Assembly (NCBI GenBank): GCA_026692885.1
Contig: JAPLNJ010000764.1
Location: 1-14,376 of the forward strand
Reading direction: 5' to 3'
DNA from: Planctomycetota bacterium
Lineage (GTDB): Bacteria > Planctomycetota > Planctomycetia > Pirellulales > Pirellulaceae
Length of the DNA: 14,376 nt
In this document: piece by piece, positions 12,802 to 14,376 of the stretch
Layout: each line of letters opens with the position of its first letter
How positions within the stretch are numbered: the first letter of the stretch is position 1
Notes under the pieces: generated by a model
Told to the model about the DNA's origin: nothing
The model's input: the letters and a program-made list of their open reading frames with translations, nothing else
Database searches by the model: none
Translations under genes and position numbers: made by a program

Positions 12802-14215
12802 GGATCCCGTCCACCCAGAAAATCGCGCCGCCACCTGGCCGCGGCGTATAGCCTACTTCCCAACCGTGGGCCGCGGCAATGCGCCGCACGATGGCCAATC
12901 CGAGACCTGTGCCGTTGGCGCGGGTCGTGAAATAGGGCGTGAACAAACTCGCTGCCACTTCCACCGGAACGCCGGGCCCGCGGTCGGCCAGTTCGATGCG
13001 ATGACGCCCGGTGTGCCGGCGCTGCAGAGTTATTTCGATGGTCGCCCCTTCCGGCGACCATTGGACAGCGTTCTGAAGGAGATTGAACAAGGCCTGACGA
13101 AACATCTCGCGGTCGACGGCCATCCGTTCGCCGTTCCCCGACACCGCACGTTGGAGTGTCAACTGCTTGGCATCCAGGTCCGGTTCCAACAGCACCGCCA
13201 ACTCGTCTGCCACTCGTCCGGGATCGATCGACTCGATTTTGGGTTCACTGGGCCGGGCGAAGGTGAGGAATTGGTTGATCCGCGACGTGACGCGATCGCA
13301 CTCTTCGACCAGGGATTGGACCTGTTGCTGCTGTTCCCCAGACCCCAAGTCCGCCTGGGCCAGACGCTGAGCCCAGCCGCGAATCAGCCCGAGGGGATTT
13401 CGGGTCTCGTGGGCGAGACCGGCGGCGGCCTGATTCAACTCTCGCAGATGCCGAGCTTCAGCCTCCAGTACGGCCTTGGCGGCAGCCAGACGGACAGTCA
13501 TCCGCCACACGAGCGCCACACACAGCAGCAGCAGATTTCCGGCAAGAGCCACGGAAACACGCGACCAAGCGGCACGGCGGCAGTGCTCATCAGCGCGCGT
13601 TCGATCCAAGAAGAGGATGGCGGAGTACTGTCCGCCAGGCAGAAACGAACTCGACTTGTCTGCTTCCGCTTGCCACCGCGCACCAAAGCCCCGCCCGCGT
13701 CCGCCGCCCAAACCACCTCCGGGTCCAGGTCCAGAGACCTCCGCGGGCAGGCGGAAATCAGCTACCAAACGATACCCGGCCGGTTCCCACGATTCTGCAC
13801 CGCCAACCAGGGGAGCCGGATGCAGTTGTTCGATACCTTCTGTCTCCCTCGCCCCGGTACTCCGGGGAGAGGGTCGGGGTGAGGGGTCGGAAACGGCGGA
13901 TACCTGACCATCGAGCGCAATTGGGCCGGAGGACAGCAGCAGCTGTCCTTGGGGCGACGCGACGCCTGCCGCAAGCACATCCTTCGATTTAACCAACTCC
14001 TCCAACACACCTTGGACCTGTTCTTCGAAGAATTGGCCAAGTCGCCGATGAGATCGGATGCCGCTGACCAGTGCGTTCATCACGGACTCCCCCTGCCGCC
14101 GCAGGGTTTCCTGGGCAGCTTCGCGCTCGTGACAGTACTCGTGGTACTGCCATGTGGCCAGGACGCACCAGCCCGCCAGTACCGCACCCCAGGTTGTCAG
14201 TCGCTGCCGGAACAT
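12794..14215 (-). CDS. Membrane sensor histidine kinase (ZraS/NtrB-like) with in-frame repeat in the sensor domain
   Basis: The 473-residue kinase has a transmembrane helix at about 8-22, a periplasmic sensor domain (about 23-217), a second helix at about 219-237, a HisKA domain with the phosphorylated H269 (AAGLAHETRNPLGLIRG), and the ATP-binding domain: N-box NLLQN (378-382), G1 DRGPGVP (411-417), F-box LFTPYFTT (424-431) and G2 GTGLGLA (435-441). The SD AAGGAG lies seven bases before the ATG. Two oddities lie in the sensor domain. Residues 109-127 (SDPSPRPSPRSTGARETEG) are encoded by a REP-like GC-rich repeat. Residues 162-178 form a Gly/Arg-rich run (GPGPGGGLGGGRGRGFG). The partner is the overlapping response regulator. 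The signal could be metal or envelope stress, as for ZraS, but that is only suggested by overall layout. Confidence 0.93.
   Translation of the reverse strand: MFRQRLTTWGAVLAGWCVLATWQYHEYCHEREAAQETLRRQGESVMNALVSGIRSHRRLGQFFEEQVQGVLEELVKSKDVLAAGVASPQGQLLLSSGPIALDGQVSAVSDPSPRPSPRSTGARETEGIEQLHPAPLVGGAESWEPAGYRLVADFRLPAEVSGPGPGGGLGGGRGRGFGARWQAEADKSSSFLPGGQYSAILFLDRTRADEHCRRAAWSRVSVALAGNLLLLCVALVWRMTVRLAAAKAVLEAEARHLRELNQAAAGLAHETRNPLGLIRGWAQRLAQADLGSGEQQQQVQSLVEECDRVTSRINQFLTFARPSEPKIESIDPGRVADELAVLLEPDLDAKQLTLQRAVSGNGERMAVDREMFRQALFNLLQNAVQWSPEGATIEITLQRRHTGRHRIELADRGPGVPVEVAASLFTPYFTTRANGTGLGLAIVRRIAAAHGWEVGYTPRPGGGAIFWVDGIHD
13843..13890. repeat. REP-like GC-rich palindromic repeat inside the kinase gene
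   Basis: On the plus strand, CTCGCCCCGG (13849-13856 region) and CCGGGGAGAG (13862-13871) form an imperfect stem around TACT, followed by GGTCGGGGTGAGGGG. On the coding strand this reads DPSPRPSPR, the well-known translation of REP-type repeats found dispersed in many GC-rich genomes. Only one copy is in the window, so dispersal elsewhere is expected but not shown. Confidence 0.65.
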
Positions 14216-14376
14216 AGTGAACTCCTTACCGAACTCATAGCGTTTCGCCGTCGCAAGGGCAAGGTAGGACTCCGATGCGGCAACGTCTTGTGGTGTAGGT
14301 TGGGTATCCGACCCGACCGCCTGTCGCCTTCACCATCTCTTCGCCGCGTTCCTCCAGTCCTCGGAAGACCGTAGGG
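14216..14376. other. Upstream region of the kinase operon, no gene seen
   Basis: No gene is apparent up to the right edge. A minus-strand frame in phase with the kinase is open for some 30 codons (reading AASESYLALATAKRYEFGKEFT before the kinase ATG) but has no start codon, and a stop precedes it. The strong SD at the ATG at 14215 makes it leader sequence. No -24/-12 or clear sigma-70 promoter was found. Confidence 0.45.
14298..14318. repeat. Hairpin upstream of the kinase gene
   Basis: GGTTGGGT-ATCCG-ACCCGACC is an 8-bp stem with one G-T pair and a 5-nt loop, about 80 bases before the kinase start. The words resemble a dispersed repeat I associate with planctomycete intergenic regions, but this cannot be confirmed from one copy. 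It could also terminate or insulate an upstream gene. Confidence 0.4.

Noticed and set aside
12779..13882. A 367-codon plus-strand open frame
   Set aside because: It is antisense to the histidine kinase, whose H, N, G1, F and G2 boxes are all present.

Overview
The window is most likely from a planctomycete. Two proteins carry the [11 protein letters not shown] prepilin head joined to a DUF1559 body with the C-terminal H-X9-DG motif, a combination that is massively amplified in Planctomycetes. The GC-rich coding pattern, the mix of strong and absent Shine-Dalgarno (SD) sites, and a REP-like GC-rich repeat agree with this. No rRNA, tRNA or CRISPR array was seen, and only the edge of a possible insertion sequence is present.

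Layout. (1) 1-41, minus: the first 13 codons of an apparent transposase-type gene running off the left edge. (2) 261-2442, plus: a sigma-54 activator with a cysteine-containing PAS domain, then about 450 nt holding a tandem dyad and a nested stem-loop, then a NifX/NifB-type cofactor-binding protein whose first codons are duplicated. (3) 2871-5687, plus: a good sigma-70 promoter followed by a small His/Cys exported protein, a DUF1559 pseudopilin-like protein, an exported SAM-methyltransferase-fold protein and an HMA (heavy-metal-associated) lipoprotein. (4) 6150-6728, plus: a secreted protein with a Gly/Arg/Trp-rich tail. (5) 10826-6740, minus: a promoter, a cobalamin riboswitch, then btuF-btuC-btuD and a second DUF1559 protein in one tight operon. 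(6) 11302-10886, minus: NikR with all nickel ligands conserved. (7) 14215-11443, minus: an overlapping histidine kinase and sigma-54 response regulator pair of the ZraS/ZraR-NtrB/NtrC type, the kinase carrying a REP-like repeat in frame in its sensor domain.

How it fits together. Most of the window concerns metals or metal cofactors: corrinoid uptake (BtuFCD under a B12 riboswitch), nickel sensing (NikR), an Fe-S/Mo cluster-binding protein (NifX family) with its probable sigma-54 activator, an HMA metal-binding lipoprotein, and a His/Cys exported protein. The riboswitch identifies the FecCD-family transporter as a B12 importer rather than a siderophore importer. Two independent sigma-54 activators lie here, but I found no site with canonical -24/-12 spacing.

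The least ordinary points are a DUF1559 protein co-transcribed with the B12 importer, a methyltransferase with a Sec signal, the duplicated NifX start, the nested stem-loop at 1709-1810, and the in-frame repeat in the kinase. All functions are read from motifs by eye; no database search was possible.
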